From: Rhodopirellula bahusiensis | Lineage (GTDB): Bacteria > Planctomycetota > Planctomycetia > Pirellulales > Pirellulaceae | DNA: 64,000 bases | Assembly: GCF_002727185.1 (NCBI RefSeq) | Contig: NZ_NIZW01000001.1 | Span: 434,001 to 498,000 of the forward strand | Direction of reading: 5' to 3' | Shown: piece by piece, positions 42,853 to 51,362 of the stretch | Layout of the letters: the number at the start of each line of letters is the position of its first letter | Position numbering within the stretch: the first letter of the stretch is position 1 | The notes under the pieces: model-generated | The model's database searches: none | What the model was told of the DNA's origin: nothing | Seen by the model: the letters and a program-made list of their open reading frames with translations, nothing else | Translations under genes and position numbers: made by a program

Positions 42853-45195
42853 TCAAGATCGTGCCCGGCCTTCGCGTTCGATCTTTTGTTGCAACTGATT
42901 GGCTCGCAAATAGCGACGTTCGACCAACTCGCTTGTGTCCATTTCTTGCGTGTAACTGGCCACCATGCTGACCAGTTTGATGTGGTCGATTGGCTTTGAC
43001 AAATAATCGTCACAGCCTCCGTTGAGACATCGATCTCGATCGCCCTTCATCGCATCGGCGGTGAGCGCGATGATCGGCCAATCGATCCCAGCCGAACGCA
43101 GAAGCGCAGTCGCTTGTAGCCCATCAACCACGGGCATCTGCATGTCCATCACGATCAAGTCAAACGGGTCGCCCGAATCGCGAGCCTGAATCGCCGCATC
43201 AACACCTTGCTGTCCATCTTCCGCCGTGTCGACTTTCGCCCCGGCCTTTTCGAGAAAATGCTGGCTGATGTGGCGAACGTCTCGCCGGTCATCGACCACC
43301 AACACGCGGCAATCCAATGTCGGTGCTTCGGCAAGTAATTCTTCCGGTCGAGGTGGTTGCCTGACCAAATCCGGCTTCACCAATTCGATGCCTTCGACCG
43401 TGTGAACGGGCAGTCGAACGTAAAAAGTCGAACCTTCGCCCAGCTCGCTTTCCAGCGACATCTCGCCTTCCATCATCTCAATCAATCGCTGACTGATGGC
43501 CAGCCCCAACCCGCTGCCGCCATATTTTCGCGTCACCGAGGCATCGCCTTGCGAGAACGGTTTGAACAAGCGGTCTTGCTGCTCTTTGCTGATTCCAATC
43601 CCAGTGTCGACGATCGAAAACTCAACTACCGGCGGATCCGCACCTTCCATGAAGCGAACTTTCAAACGCACATCGCCTTCGTCAGTGAACTTGATCGCGT
43701 TGCCAATCAAGTTGATCAACACCTGACGCAATCGAGTCGGGTCGGTTTCGATGGATTGTGGCACGCGGCCTTCGAATTCAACCTGGAAGTCGACGTTCTT
43801 TTCGTCTGCTCGAACTTGCATCAACGATTGAATGTCACCCACCAGTCGCGGCAACGGCACTGGCTCCGCATCCACACTGAGCTTGCCCGCTTCGATGCGT
43901 GACAAATCCAGGATGTCGTTGATCAACGACAGCAGGTGCTCGCCGTTACGTTTCATGATCATCACGCAGTTGCGGTTGTCGGGATCTTCCAAGTGGCCCA
44001 ACAACACATCCGCGTAACCCAAGATGGCAGCCATCGGAGTCCGAATCTCGTGGCTCATGTTGGCCAAGAATTCGCTCTTGGATTGATTGGCCGCCAAAGC
44101 GATTTGCTCGCTGCGTTGCAAACGTTCTTCCTGCCGTTTGCGTTCGGTCACGTCCGCGACCGTTCCATCGAAACTGGTCAGCACCGCCGCTCCGCGACGC
44201 TTGCTCGCCCGAGCGATTCCCTTGCTCGACACCCAACGGATCGAACCGTCTTTGTGCACCACGCGGTACTCCACCGAATACGGTGACGGATCCAAAGGCG
44301 ACATCGATGCTCGCACCGCTTGCTTGACCCGAGCCCGATCATCCGGATGGATTCGTTTCAAAGAATCCTCGAACGTCATTTCTTTTCGTTCGACACCGTG
44401 AATTCGACGGTACCGTTCGTCGGTTTGCATCGCGTTCGTTTTGGGATCGATATTCCACGCTCCCATTTCCGCCGCATCCAATGCCAACTGAACCCGTTCC
44501 CGAGTCGCGTTCAACATCAGCGCGTCCCGCTCGGCTTTGCGTCGGTTGCGTTCGAGCAAGTACAGAACGCTGCCGACCAAAATCAACCCAATCAATGTGG
44601 AGGACACGGATGTCACGATTCCGCTGCGATAGGCTCGCGTCGCCATCGCCTCACGGACGACGAGCAGATCCTCCTCGATCTTCCGCATCGAGACGGCAAG
44701 ATCCTCGATCTCACCCATTAAGTTCCAACCTGAATTTTCAATCACGGCGGCTCGGGCAGCGTCCGGACCTTCTTCGGCGTGAACATCGAGGACCGCGTCG
44801 AGGTGCCGAATGCGAGACTCGACCAATTTCTTCAGTTCATCGAACTTGGCTCGCTGAACCGCATGGTCTTGAGTCAGTTCCTCAAACTGCTTCAGTCCTT
44901 CCTCGGTACGCCGGACGGCTTCTCGGAAGGGATCCAAGTGACGAGAATCGCCGGTGATCAGGTAGTCCCGCTGGCCGCGTTCGGCGTCCATCACCGCGCC
45001 TTCGATCTCAGCCAACGACGCCAGCACTTTCAGCGTCAAGCCAACCTTCAGTCGTGTTTCCTGCAGTTCGCGAATGTTGTGGAATGCAATCACCCCACTG
45101 ATGATCAACACGATGATCACCACTGCCACCGCCAGCGGATTGACCAAACTGCGAGTCAGGCTTCGTTGATTTTCAGTCGTTGTGGTTGAATTCAC
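42853..45195 (-). CDS. CHASE3/PAS hybrid sensor histidine kinase with receiver
   Basis: The GTG at 45195 gives 780 residues; the frame extends to 45306 but the kinase reads best from VNSTTTTENQ, ahead of the first membrane helix. Order: membrane helix (LAVAVVIIVLIISGVIAFH), CHASE3 sensor of about 150 residues, second helix (VSSTLIGLILVGSVLYLL), PAS/PAC fold about 233-350, HisKA with His382 in NMSHEIRTPMAAIL, HATPase with NLIGNAIKF and DTGIGI, and a receiver with DLIVMDMQMP. CHASE3 domains sense unknown extracellular cues. No response-regulator gene is adjacent, so output may go through a phosphorelay elsewhere. It is divergent from the zinc-ribbon gene pair. Confidence 0.9.
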   Translation of the reverse strand: MNSTTTTENQRSLTRSLVNPLAVAVVIIVLIISGVIAFHNIRELQETRLKVGLTLKVLASLAEIEGAVMDAERGQRDYLITGDSRHLDPFREAVRRTEEGLKQFEELTQDHAVQRAKFDELKKLVESRIRHLDAVLDVHAEEGPDAARAAVIENSGWNLMGEIEDLAVSMRKIEEDLLVVREAMATRAYRSGIVTSVSSTLIGLILVGSVLYLLERNRRKAERDALMLNATRERVQLALDAAEMGAWNIDPKTNAMQTDERYRRIHGVERKEMTFEDSLKRIHPDDRARVKQAVRASMSPLDPSPYSVEYRVVHKDGSIRWVSSKGIARASKRRGAAVLTSFDGTVADVTERKRQEERLQRSEQIALAANQSKSEFLANMSHEIRTPMAAILGYADVLLGHLEDPDNRNCVMIMKRNGEHLLSLINDILDLSRIEAGKLSVDAEPVPLPRLVGDIQSLMQVRADEKNVDFQVEFEGRVPQSIETDPTRLRQVLINLIGNAIKFTDEGDVRLKVRFMEGADPPVVEFSIVDTGIGISKEQQDRLFKPFSQGDASVTRKYGGSGLGLAISQRLIEMMEGEMSLESELGEGSTFYVRLPVHTVEGIELVKPDLVRQPPRPEELLAEAPTLDCRVLVVDDRRDVRHISQHFLEKAGAKVDTAEDGQQGVDAAIQARDSGDPFDLIVMDMQMPVVDGLQATALLRSAGIDWPIIALTADAMKGDRDRCLNGGCDDYLSKPIDHIKLVSMVASYTQEMDTSELVERRYLRANQLQQKIEREGRARS

Positions 45196-45716
45196 CCGTG
45201 TTTTCTTCCTCGAGTGAAAGAAGGCTTCGAAATGGGCGGCGTCAACATGACGGGCCTCGATGTCACCGACAGCTACCACTTCCATGCAAAAGCGAAGGGG
45301 TGTCACCTCTCTCGCAGAAGCTAAGAAACTCTTCCGCCTTCCATCCAGTGGAACTCACCCAGATTGACAACCTCGCGAGAAAGAAATTGAAATCCATCCG
45401 GCCGGTTTGGTCAATTCCGCTGCCCCATCACATTGAATCGACAAGCGATCAAGTTCAAAATCGCCGACGCGATTTGAGTGTATCCTCTCACCAGAAGCGA
45501 CAAGGCGTGAATTCGCAAAGCATGGTGGACCGCCGTAAATATGTACAGGTTCCTTTCGTGGCCCGCTTCGACACCTACGAGACTTGCGTGTCAATGAATC
45601 GAGGCTTTGTTGCTATCAAACCAATCAATGAGCGCCCCGTTTTTCTGAAAACCAAGCCTTACCACTGGTGATCTTTTCATTGACGACAATTAGACAGAAA
45701 GCGAGACCTGCTTCGA
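45196..45716. other. 521-base gap between divergent genes
   Basis: Frames across this gap give low-complexity peptides with no family likeness, so none is called. A perfect seven-pair hairpin AAATCGC / GCGATTT lies at 45458-45475 (loop CGAC), followed by a TGTATCCT segment that could be a -10 region. TTGACG at 45680-45685 has no matching -10 at the usual distance. The gap must hold the promoters for the histidine kinase (minus strand) and the zinc-ribbon pair (plus strand). Confidence 0.4.
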
Positions 45717-46655
45717 ATGCCCGCTGTGGAAGTGACGACCGAGCCTGAACTGCAAGAGATTGCGTGCCAATCGTGTGGTGCTGCGCTGACCGGTTTGTCA
45801 GGCATGCTGGCGACGATCTGTCCGTATTGCGCGTCGCCATCCGTGATCCAGCGACCTCCGTCGAAGAATCGTCCCACGCCGACATTCGCAATCGGCTTCG
45901 TCGTGGACCAAGACCGCGCGACCGAATTGGTCAAGCAATGGATTGGCCGATCTCACTGGTTCGCTCGATCCGATTTCAAACGTGCGGCACCGGACTGCAC
46001 ACGAGGCGTTTACTTGCCCGCCTACCTGTACGGCGCCGTCGCCGACACGCAGTATTCGGCTAGCATCGGTGAGAACTACACCGAAACGGAAACTTACACG
46101 ACGACCGATTCCAAAGGAAAACGAGTCACACGGACTCGAACCGTCACCAAAACCGAATGGCGAAGCCTGAAAGGACATCATTCTTGTTACGTGCTGGATG
46201 TGATTGTGACCGCCTCGCAAGGCACCGACAATGAATCGCTGGAAGCCATCGAGCCTTTCGATTTACGAGCACTTCGACGCTACTCTCCATCGATCATCAC
46301 GGGTTGGCTGGCGGAACTCCCGTCCAAAGACCAAGCCACCTGCTTTCAGTTGGCTCATGGTGAAACAGTCGCCAAGGTTGGAGCGCAGCTGAAACACTTC
46401 ATGCCCGGCGACTCCCATCGCAACCTGCAACATCGGACTCAGCTATCCCGCGAAGTGATTGACCTCACGCTTCTGCCGATCTGGTGCTTTGCAATCCGGT
46501 ACGACGACAGCCAACCTCCGGTGCAAATCTTGGTCAATGGACAAACAGGGCGAGTCGCCGGGAGGGTGCCAACTTCGACCACCAAAGTTGCAATCGTTGT
46601 CGGTGCTGTGCTGCTGTTCATTGCCTTCATCGTTCTTCTTTTCGCCCTGCAGTGA
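45717..46655 (+). CDS. Zinc-ribbon membrane protein, first of a tandem pair
   Basis: A 312-residue protein. A four-cysteine ribbon opens it (CQSCGAAL ... CPYCAS, residues 18-40). A middle domain with ATELVKQWIGRSHWFARSDF and GVYLPAYLYGAVADT follows, and near residue 140 a serine/threonine-rich TETYTTTDSKGKRVTRTRT strand. A single membrane helix closes the chain (VAIVVGAVLLFIAFIVLLFAL). The next gene is a partial paralogue with the same ribbon-middle-helix order. The ribbons probably lie in the cytoplasm, attached by the C-terminal anchor. It resembles TFIIB-ribbon proteins of unknown role; no function is proposed. Confidence 0.72.
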   Translation: MPAVEVTTEPELQEIACQSCGAALTGLSGMLATICPYCASPSVIQRPPSKNRPTPTFAIGFVVDQDRATELVKQWIGRSHWFARSDFKRAAPDCTRGVYLPAYLYGAVADTQYSASIGENYTETETYTTTDSKGKRVTRTRTVTKTEWRSLKGHHSCYVLDVIVTASQGTDNESLEAIEPFDLRALRRYSPSIITGWLAELPSKDQATCFQLAHGETVAKVGAQLKHFMPGDSHRNLQHRTQLSREVIDLTLLPIWCFAIRYDDSQPPVQILVNGQTGRVAGRVPTSTTKVAIVVGAVLLFIAFIVLLFALQ

Positions 46656-46662
46656 GTGGACG

Positions 46663-47625
46663 ATGCCTGAAATCATTTCTCTTTGCTCTCGCTGTGACAC
46701 GCCACTCGAACATGGTGATCTGCGTTGTTCCATTTGTGGACAATCGTCACCACCAAATGAAGCGGTCAAACAAAACGTCACGTCGAAAATTCTGCGGTGC
46801 AAAGGCTGCGGCGCGGCCGTTGCGTTCGATCCTGAACATCAGGCGTTGCGATGTTCGTTCTGCGATGGAATCGTTGAGATCGAAACGATCGTGGACCCAA
46901 TGGAGCAAACCGAGGCCTACCTGCCATTCGTTCTTTCGCCCGATGACGCCCAGAGAGCTCTGCGGCAGTGGCTCGGCTCGCTCGGTTGGTTCCGACCGAG
47001 CGATTTGACTTCCGCCTCTCACGTCGACGATCTGCATCCGCTGTATTGGGTCGCTTGGGTGTTCGACACCGAGTGCAAAATCAGTTGGGCCGCTGATTCC
47101 AACGCCAATTCACGGCGATCGAGCTGGGCACCTCAATCGGGTCAAACCGATGTCGCATTTCAAAACATCCTCGTGTCAGCTTCGCGAGGTCTATCCCAAG
47201 CCGAAGCGGTCGCGGTCAGCCAACGACTCGATCTCCGCACCGCTCGAGCGACTCCCAATCAAGAAGACGGCGTCACGCGAGAACAGTTTGACGTTCAACG
47301 ATCTCAAGCCCGCCGGCAAGTTCGCGACGCTCTGCGTTTGATGGCAAAGAAGCATGTCGAGGACACTCAAATTCCCGGTTCGAGCTTTCGCAACGTCCAT
47401 GTCGAGACCGTCGTCAAAGGCTTGACCACGCGGCGACTCTCGTTGCCCGCATACGTGATGGCATATCGCTATCACGATCAACTTTACCGGGTTGTGATCA
47501 GCGGACAAAATGCCAAGGACCTGACGGGGACCGCGCCCTACTCGACCGCGAAAATCGTGCTTGCGATCGGCGGTGCCGTCGCATTGGCACTGCTGTTCTT
47601 GGTTGTAATCGCTGCGGCTCAGTGA
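46663..47625 (+). CDS. Zinc-ribbon membrane protein, second of a tandem pair
   Basis: The ATG at 46663 gives 320 residues, seven bases after the previous stop; an upstream in-frame extension would run through the first gene and is rejected. It has two ribbons: CSRCDTPLEHGDLRCSIC and CKGCGAAVAFDPEHQALRCS ending FCDG. The middle region AQRALRQWLGSLGWFRPSDL matches the first protein's KQWIGRSHWFARSDF. A C-terminal membrane helix follows (IVLAIGGAVALALLFLVVIAA). The pair looks like a duplication in which the second copy gained a ribbon, and they probably act together. Function unknown. Confidence 0.72.
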   Translation: MPEIISLCSRCDTPLEHGDLRCSICGQSSPPNEAVKQNVTSKILRCKGCGAAVAFDPEHQALRCSFCDGIVEIETIVDPMEQTEAYLPFVLSPDDAQRALRQWLGSLGWFRPSDLTSASHVDDLHPLYWVAWVFDTECKISWAADSNANSRRSSWAPQSGQTDVAFQNILVSASRGLSQAEAVAVSQRLDLRTARATPNQEDGVTREQFDVQRSQARRQVRDALRLMAKKHVEDTQIPGSSFRNVHVETVVKGLTTRRLSLPAYVMAYRYHDQLYRVVISGQNAKDLTGTAPYSTAKIVLAIGGAVALALLFLVVIAAAQ

Positions 47626-47630
47626 TTGAA

Positions 47631-48098
47631 CTACTTCTTGCTGGATAGCTCGACCGTGCCGGCATCCCAAGCGTCGCCTTCGGGCACGATCCACTGCACC
47701 GACGACTTGTCCGGTTTCGCGTAGTGGCCGTTCAACCGATCGCCTTCTTGCGAACGCGTGACGATGTTGAATTCACTCCAAACAAACGTCACGTCATACG
47801 TTCCTGGCTTCACACCATCGCCTTGCGTCAGCGTGCTGATTTCGAAGCGACCGCCATCGGACGTGATGCCCTTCGCTAGCGTGGGTGCATTCGATTGAGG
47901 GTGCAGCTCAATCACGACCCCTACTGCGGGCTGGCCATCCACTTCCAACACACCGCTGACCGGAACCATTCCGTTGTCCGGCTTTTTGCCACCGCATCCG
48001 CCAATCAAACCGAGCAGCAGAACCAAACCCAAGCATTGCCCAATCTCCGCCACTGCCATCCTTCTTCGTTTCAACAACCTAAATTCCATCTTGGGCAA
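47631..48098 (-). CDS. Small lipoprotein with carboxypeptidase-regulatory-like fold
   Basis: A 155-residue protein with a signal peptide ending in a lipobox (GLVLLLGLIGGC, then GGKK). The body shows VPVSGVLEVDGQPAVGVVIEL and DGGRFEISTLTQGDGVKPGTYDV, the strand pattern of carboxypeptidase-regulatory-like beta-sandwich domains common in secreted planctomycete proteins. Starts at residue 1, 4 or 14 are all possible. Its first codons overlap the end of the DUF1559 gene by 20 bases, a pairing typical for these two families. It is convergent with the zinc-ribbon gene, five bases apart. Confidence 0.75.
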   Translation of the reverse strand: MPKMEFRLLKRRRMAVAEIGQCLGLVLLLGLIGGCGGKKPDNGMVPVSGVLEVDGQPAVGVVIELHPQSNAPTLAKGITSDGGRFEISTLTQGDGVKPGTYDVTFVWSEFNIVTRSQEGDRLNGHYAKPDKSSVQWIVPEGDAWDAGTVELSSKK

Positions 48099-49134
48099 TC
48101 ACTTCCCGTCCACGTCGTGTGACATTCGAGGAAAAAACGAGCGGTTCGATACTGGTGTTGATGAAGCGAATGGATCCATCAGCAAACGCAAAGTGGCAGC
48201 CTCCCGCGTGAAAGCTATGGAAACCAAACCCGCGAGCGTTGGTGCAATTGATCGCACAGGGCCCACCAACTGGCGGCCAACTCAATCCACTTCGTAAAGA
48301 ACCTTGCAACCAATGTTCGCCGTTGAGCAAATCGCCCCAACCGCCGCCTTCCACTCCGATCAGAGCAGCGGTCGCCACCGGATCTTCGCGACCGGCGCTG
48401 TAGACCACGTTTCCACCGGTGCGTTCACCGAACAAAGTTGTGTGAGACAAGCCATCCAAGATGTCAGCAAACCGGCCATCTTGATCTCCACCAAAGATCG
48501 GGCTGACGACCTGAAGTGCGCCTTCGCGACCGCCGCTCAGTGTCGCCCCGTAAGCGAAATTGGCATACGTACCACGCACGCCGGTGGTCGGTGAGAAATC
48601 AGCCGGTGCCAAGTTTGTCGCGGTGAACGGCAATCCAGCAGGATTGGAATCAAACAAGTAACGTCGCGATTCGATCCCGCCCGGTGACGAAGGGCACACA
48701 AACAACGACATCGGCGTCTGCAAAGCCGCCACATTGTCCGGGCTCAACTGATCAACCGGCAAGATGCTTCGATCAATCTGGTCGTACAAACCCTGCTGTT
48801 CCAACTGCGGCAAGATCGCCATCATCCAGTTGCTGCCATTGAATGACTTTGGCGGAGTCTCCAGCCACCAAGCTCGCGGCAATTTTCGGTACGCCGAGTG
48901 GTAATTGTGAATCGCCAGCGCGAGTTGTCGTGACCGGTTGCCGCAATCTGTTCGTCGTGCCGCCTCGCGCGCCGCCTGGACCGCAGGCAACAACAGCCCC
49001 ACCAACATTCCGATGATCGCGATGACAACTAACAATTCGACCAGCGTGAATCCAAGTCGCGAATTCACAACCGGCTGTGCCGTCGGGCCAATTCCGCAAT
49101 CGTCCACGTCAATTCGCAATGTCGTTCGTCTCAT
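48079..49134 (-). CDS. DUF1559 family pseudopilin-like protein
   Basis: From the ATG at 49134 the protein has 351 residues. It starts with a basic leader and a prepilin-like cleavage site GFTLVELLVVIAIIGMLVGL, then the family helix LPAVQAAREAARRTDC. The C-terminal motif CHFAFADGSIRFI is the H-x9-DG-like end of DUF1559. These proteins occur in dozens of copies per planctomycete genome and are thought to be surface-exported by a type IV-pilin-like route. Role unknown; paired with a small lipoprotein as usual. Confidence 0.9.
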   Translation of the reverse strand: MRRTTLRIDVDDCGIGPTAQPVVNSRLGFTLVELLVVIAIIGMLVGLLLPAVQAAREAARRTDCGNRSRQLALAIHNYHSAYRKLPRAWWLETPPKSFNGSNWMMAILPQLEQQGLYDQIDRSILPVDQLSPDNVAALQTPMSLFVCPSSPGGIESRRYLFDSNPAGLPFTATNLAPADFSPTTGVRGTYANFAYGATLSGGREGALQVVSPIFGGDQDGRFADILDGLSHTTLFGERTGGNVVYSAGREDPVATAALIGVEGGGWGDLLNGEHWLQGSLRSGLSWPPVGGPCAINCTNARGFGFHSFHAGGCHFAFADGSIRFINTSIEPLVFSSNVTRRGREVIAQDGI

Positions 49135-49497
49135 TGCCTCGTACCTGTTTGCAACCTGTCGATGCATTCACCCAGAGACACCGCACAGATCACTCACCCC
49201 CCGGCAGCAATTCAGCTACACACAAATTCGCGTGTTAAATGCTTGAGGGGCCACTCTTTTGACGCCCGCGATGTTCAAGGTGAAAAACCATGAAGAGTTC
49301 GCAGAATACACCGTTCTGGGGATACCCGGACGCCAAAAGGCGCGAAAATCCACCTTCTACTTCAAAACGGAGTCCCGAGAAACATTGCCGTCGTCAAAGG
49401 AGGAATTACACGACACAACATTTTGCTGGTCCGAGCCTCGGTCTGCCTTCAACACAAAAGGCCAGGGCTCATCGACCAACACGTGACGCCCAGGTCC
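49135..49497. other. 363-base gap
   Basis: No gene is called. Two overlapping plus-strand frames (49259-49486 and 49290-49529) are short and have biased, unfamiliar sequence. An AAAGGAGG run at 49396-49402 precedes no sensible frame. Its left end should carry the DUF1559 promoter and its right end the phoX terminator; no clear stem with a T-run is seen. Confidence 0.4.
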
Positions 49498-50931
49498 TCA
49501 GGCGAAAGCGTCTTTCCAAGGTCCTGTGATGGCGCAGGTGATACCGGGACTTTGCAAGTTGATGAACAACCATTTTCCATCGGGGCTGAACGTCGCTCCG
49601 GCCCACTCTTTGGTTCGGTAGTCACCTCGGAAGCCGTTCTTTTCGCCGTGAAGCTGAACGTTGTTCTCAGCCAACAACTTCAACTTCCCATCTTGCGACA
49701 GAGTAAAAGCACGTTGCGGGTATTCGTTGGCTCCGTAGTCGTTGTCCTCGCACAGCACCAAACCGCCTTGAGGACTTACACACAGATTGTCGGGCATATT
49801 CAACGTCGGCTTGCTGGGTGATTCAAACAACAACTTCAACGTTTGCTGCTTCGGATCGAACTGCCAGATCTGTCCGGCCTTCGCCGCACCGCCACTCGTT
49901 GCGTCAAAGTAAACAACGCCGTTTCCAAACCAGCATCCTTCCAAACGAGAAAAAGCGGATCCGCCTTTGGCTTGCCCCTGTTTGAAACAACCCAACTCGT
50001 CCCCAACTTCGCCTTCCTTGGAAACGTTCTTCAATGACTCAGGACTGTGAGCCAATGTCGGGTCGTCGATCAAGTGCCAACGCACATCAAACTCAGCTCC
50101 ATCTTGGAAGCCGCCACGTAAATCCGATTGGCCAACGATCTCGGCCATTTCCAAGCGTCCACCGTCTGCCAACTTCCCAGGGGTGTTTGGCAAGAAGCGA
50201 TAGAAGCCGGATGTGGAACGATCTTCGGTGAGATAAACGATGCCGCTGTTCCGGTCGATCGCGACCGCCTCGTGAACGAAGCGTCCCATGTCTTTCAGTG
50301 GAACCGGATTGCCATCGTCATCGGTGTGCCCAACTTCGAAGACCCAACCATGAGTCTTTTCGAAAGTACGAACCTTGTCTTCTTTGTAGTGGTCGGCATC
50401 CAAAGGCCCCAGCACGGTTTCTTCGGCGGTCAACCACGTTCCCCACGGAGTCACGCCACCAGCACAGTTGCGACTGGTTCCTGAAAACACCACGCGACTG
50501 TCAAGCCATTCACCCTTGGCACTGTCAAATCGCAGTTCGGTGCAACCGGCTTGAGCTCGGCTGTCGTACGCATGCCCCGATTTGAACGCGATCGATCGAC
50601 CGTCGTCGCCGATCTCGTGGTTTCGGCAAAGAGTCAACACATCGCCATCGCTGGCGATCACGCCCATGCCGTCGTGCGCCGCTGGAGTTGGCGTTCCATC
50701 GCCCATGATGTCACCCGTCCAACCAAACGAGCGGTACTGAAATCCTTCCGGCAGGCGAAGCAACGGCAGCCCCGTCGTTTCATCCGAAGTGGGACGCAAG
50801 CCACTGGAATGACTCGGTTGTTCGCCATGGACAACGCGTTGCCCCAATCCTGTCAGCGCCGCGGTCACGCCAAAGGTACCCAGGGCAGAAAAGTTGTCGC
50901 TTAAGAATTGTCGACGATTGCGATCGGTCAC
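49498..50931 (-). CDS. phoX: PhoX/DUF839 family phosphatase, Tat-exported
   Basis: A GTG at 50931 was chosen because GGAG sits 11 bases upstream; a GTG at 50943 falls inside that run. The protein has about 477 residues and a twin-arginine leader (DRNRRQFLSDNFSALGTFGV). The PhoX/DUF839 family shows GDGTPTPAAHDGMGV, LCRNHEIGDDGRSIAF, NCAGGVTPWGTWLTAEET, HEAVAIDRNSGIVYLTED and LCVSPQGGLVLCEDN, with acidic and asparagine residues that bind the Ca/Fe cofactor. PhoX releases phosphate from organic esters at low phosphate without zinc. It is divergent from phoD, with a shared 431-base control region. Confidence 0.84.
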   Translation of the reverse strand: MTDRNRRQFLSDNFSALGTFGVTAALTGLGQRVVHGEQPSHSSGLRPTSDETTGLPLLRLPEGFQYRSFGWTGDIMGDGTPTPAAHDGMGVIASDGDVLTLCRNHEIGDDGRSIAFKSGHAYDSRAQAGCTELRFDSAKGEWLDSRVVFSGTSRNCAGGVTPWGTWLTAEETVLGPLDADHYKEDKVRTFEKTHGWVFEVGHTDDDGNPVPLKDMGRFVHEAVAIDRNSGIVYLTEDRSTSGFYRFLPNTPGKLADGGRLEMAEIVGQSDLRGGFQDGAEFDVRWHLIDDPTLAHSPESLKNVSKEGEVGDELGCFKQGQAKGGSAFSRLEGCWFGNGVVYFDATSGGAAKAGQIWQFDPKQQTLKLLFESPSKPTLNMPDNLCVSPQGGLVLCEDNDYGANEYPQRAFTLSQDGKLKLLAENNVQLHGEKNGFRGDYRTKEWAGATFSPDGKWLFINLQSPGITCAITGPWKDAFA

Positions 50932-51362
50932 GGTACAGACCACTCCTATCAGGATGGTGGAACGACAAAGGCGGACGGGCCCAAGCGATCCGTTAAAATT
51001 GGCTTGGATGCTGAATTAGCTTGAATGCAACGGGCAATGGGCCCAGAACTGGCTCATCCCCGTTTTCGCGACAGAGTATCCAATTTGGATCCGATCGCCT
51101 CTCGCTGTTTGGCTGCAAAGGTCAATCTTCATGGTTTGTTCACACTAGGCTTCCCCCCGAACTGATGAAGTTTTCTTGAAATCCGATCACCCAACGCTGG
51201 CTCGCGTTGGTTCAAAATGAGCGGCCGATAAACTTCCCGCGAAATAGCTGACGTGGGCCAAGGGGACAATTGAGTTTGCCTCCCTGCTCTCTTTGCTCGC
51301 CGACGCCCTGCCGTTTGACATTCGTACTGCCGATCTCACCTGACTCACCCCCAAAGCCAACC
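50932..51362. other. Shared control region between phoX and phoD
   Basis: This 431-base divergent gap should hold both promoters. I looked for the enterobacterial and Bacillus Pho-box patterns and found no clear tandem repeat. A GGGGACAATTG run at 51262-51272 precedes phoD by about 90 bases. Joint phosphate control is inferred from gene content only. Confidence 0.35.

Noticed and set aside
45180..45671. 163-residue plus-strand frame between the histidine kinase and the zinc-ribbon genes
   Set aside because: No family likeness, no ribosome-binding site and it overlaps the kinase N-terminus; treated as intergenic.
46459..46662. N-terminal extension of the second zinc-ribbon protein
   Set aside because: It passes through the first zinc-ribbon gene in another frame; the ATG at 46663 starts directly before the first ribbon.
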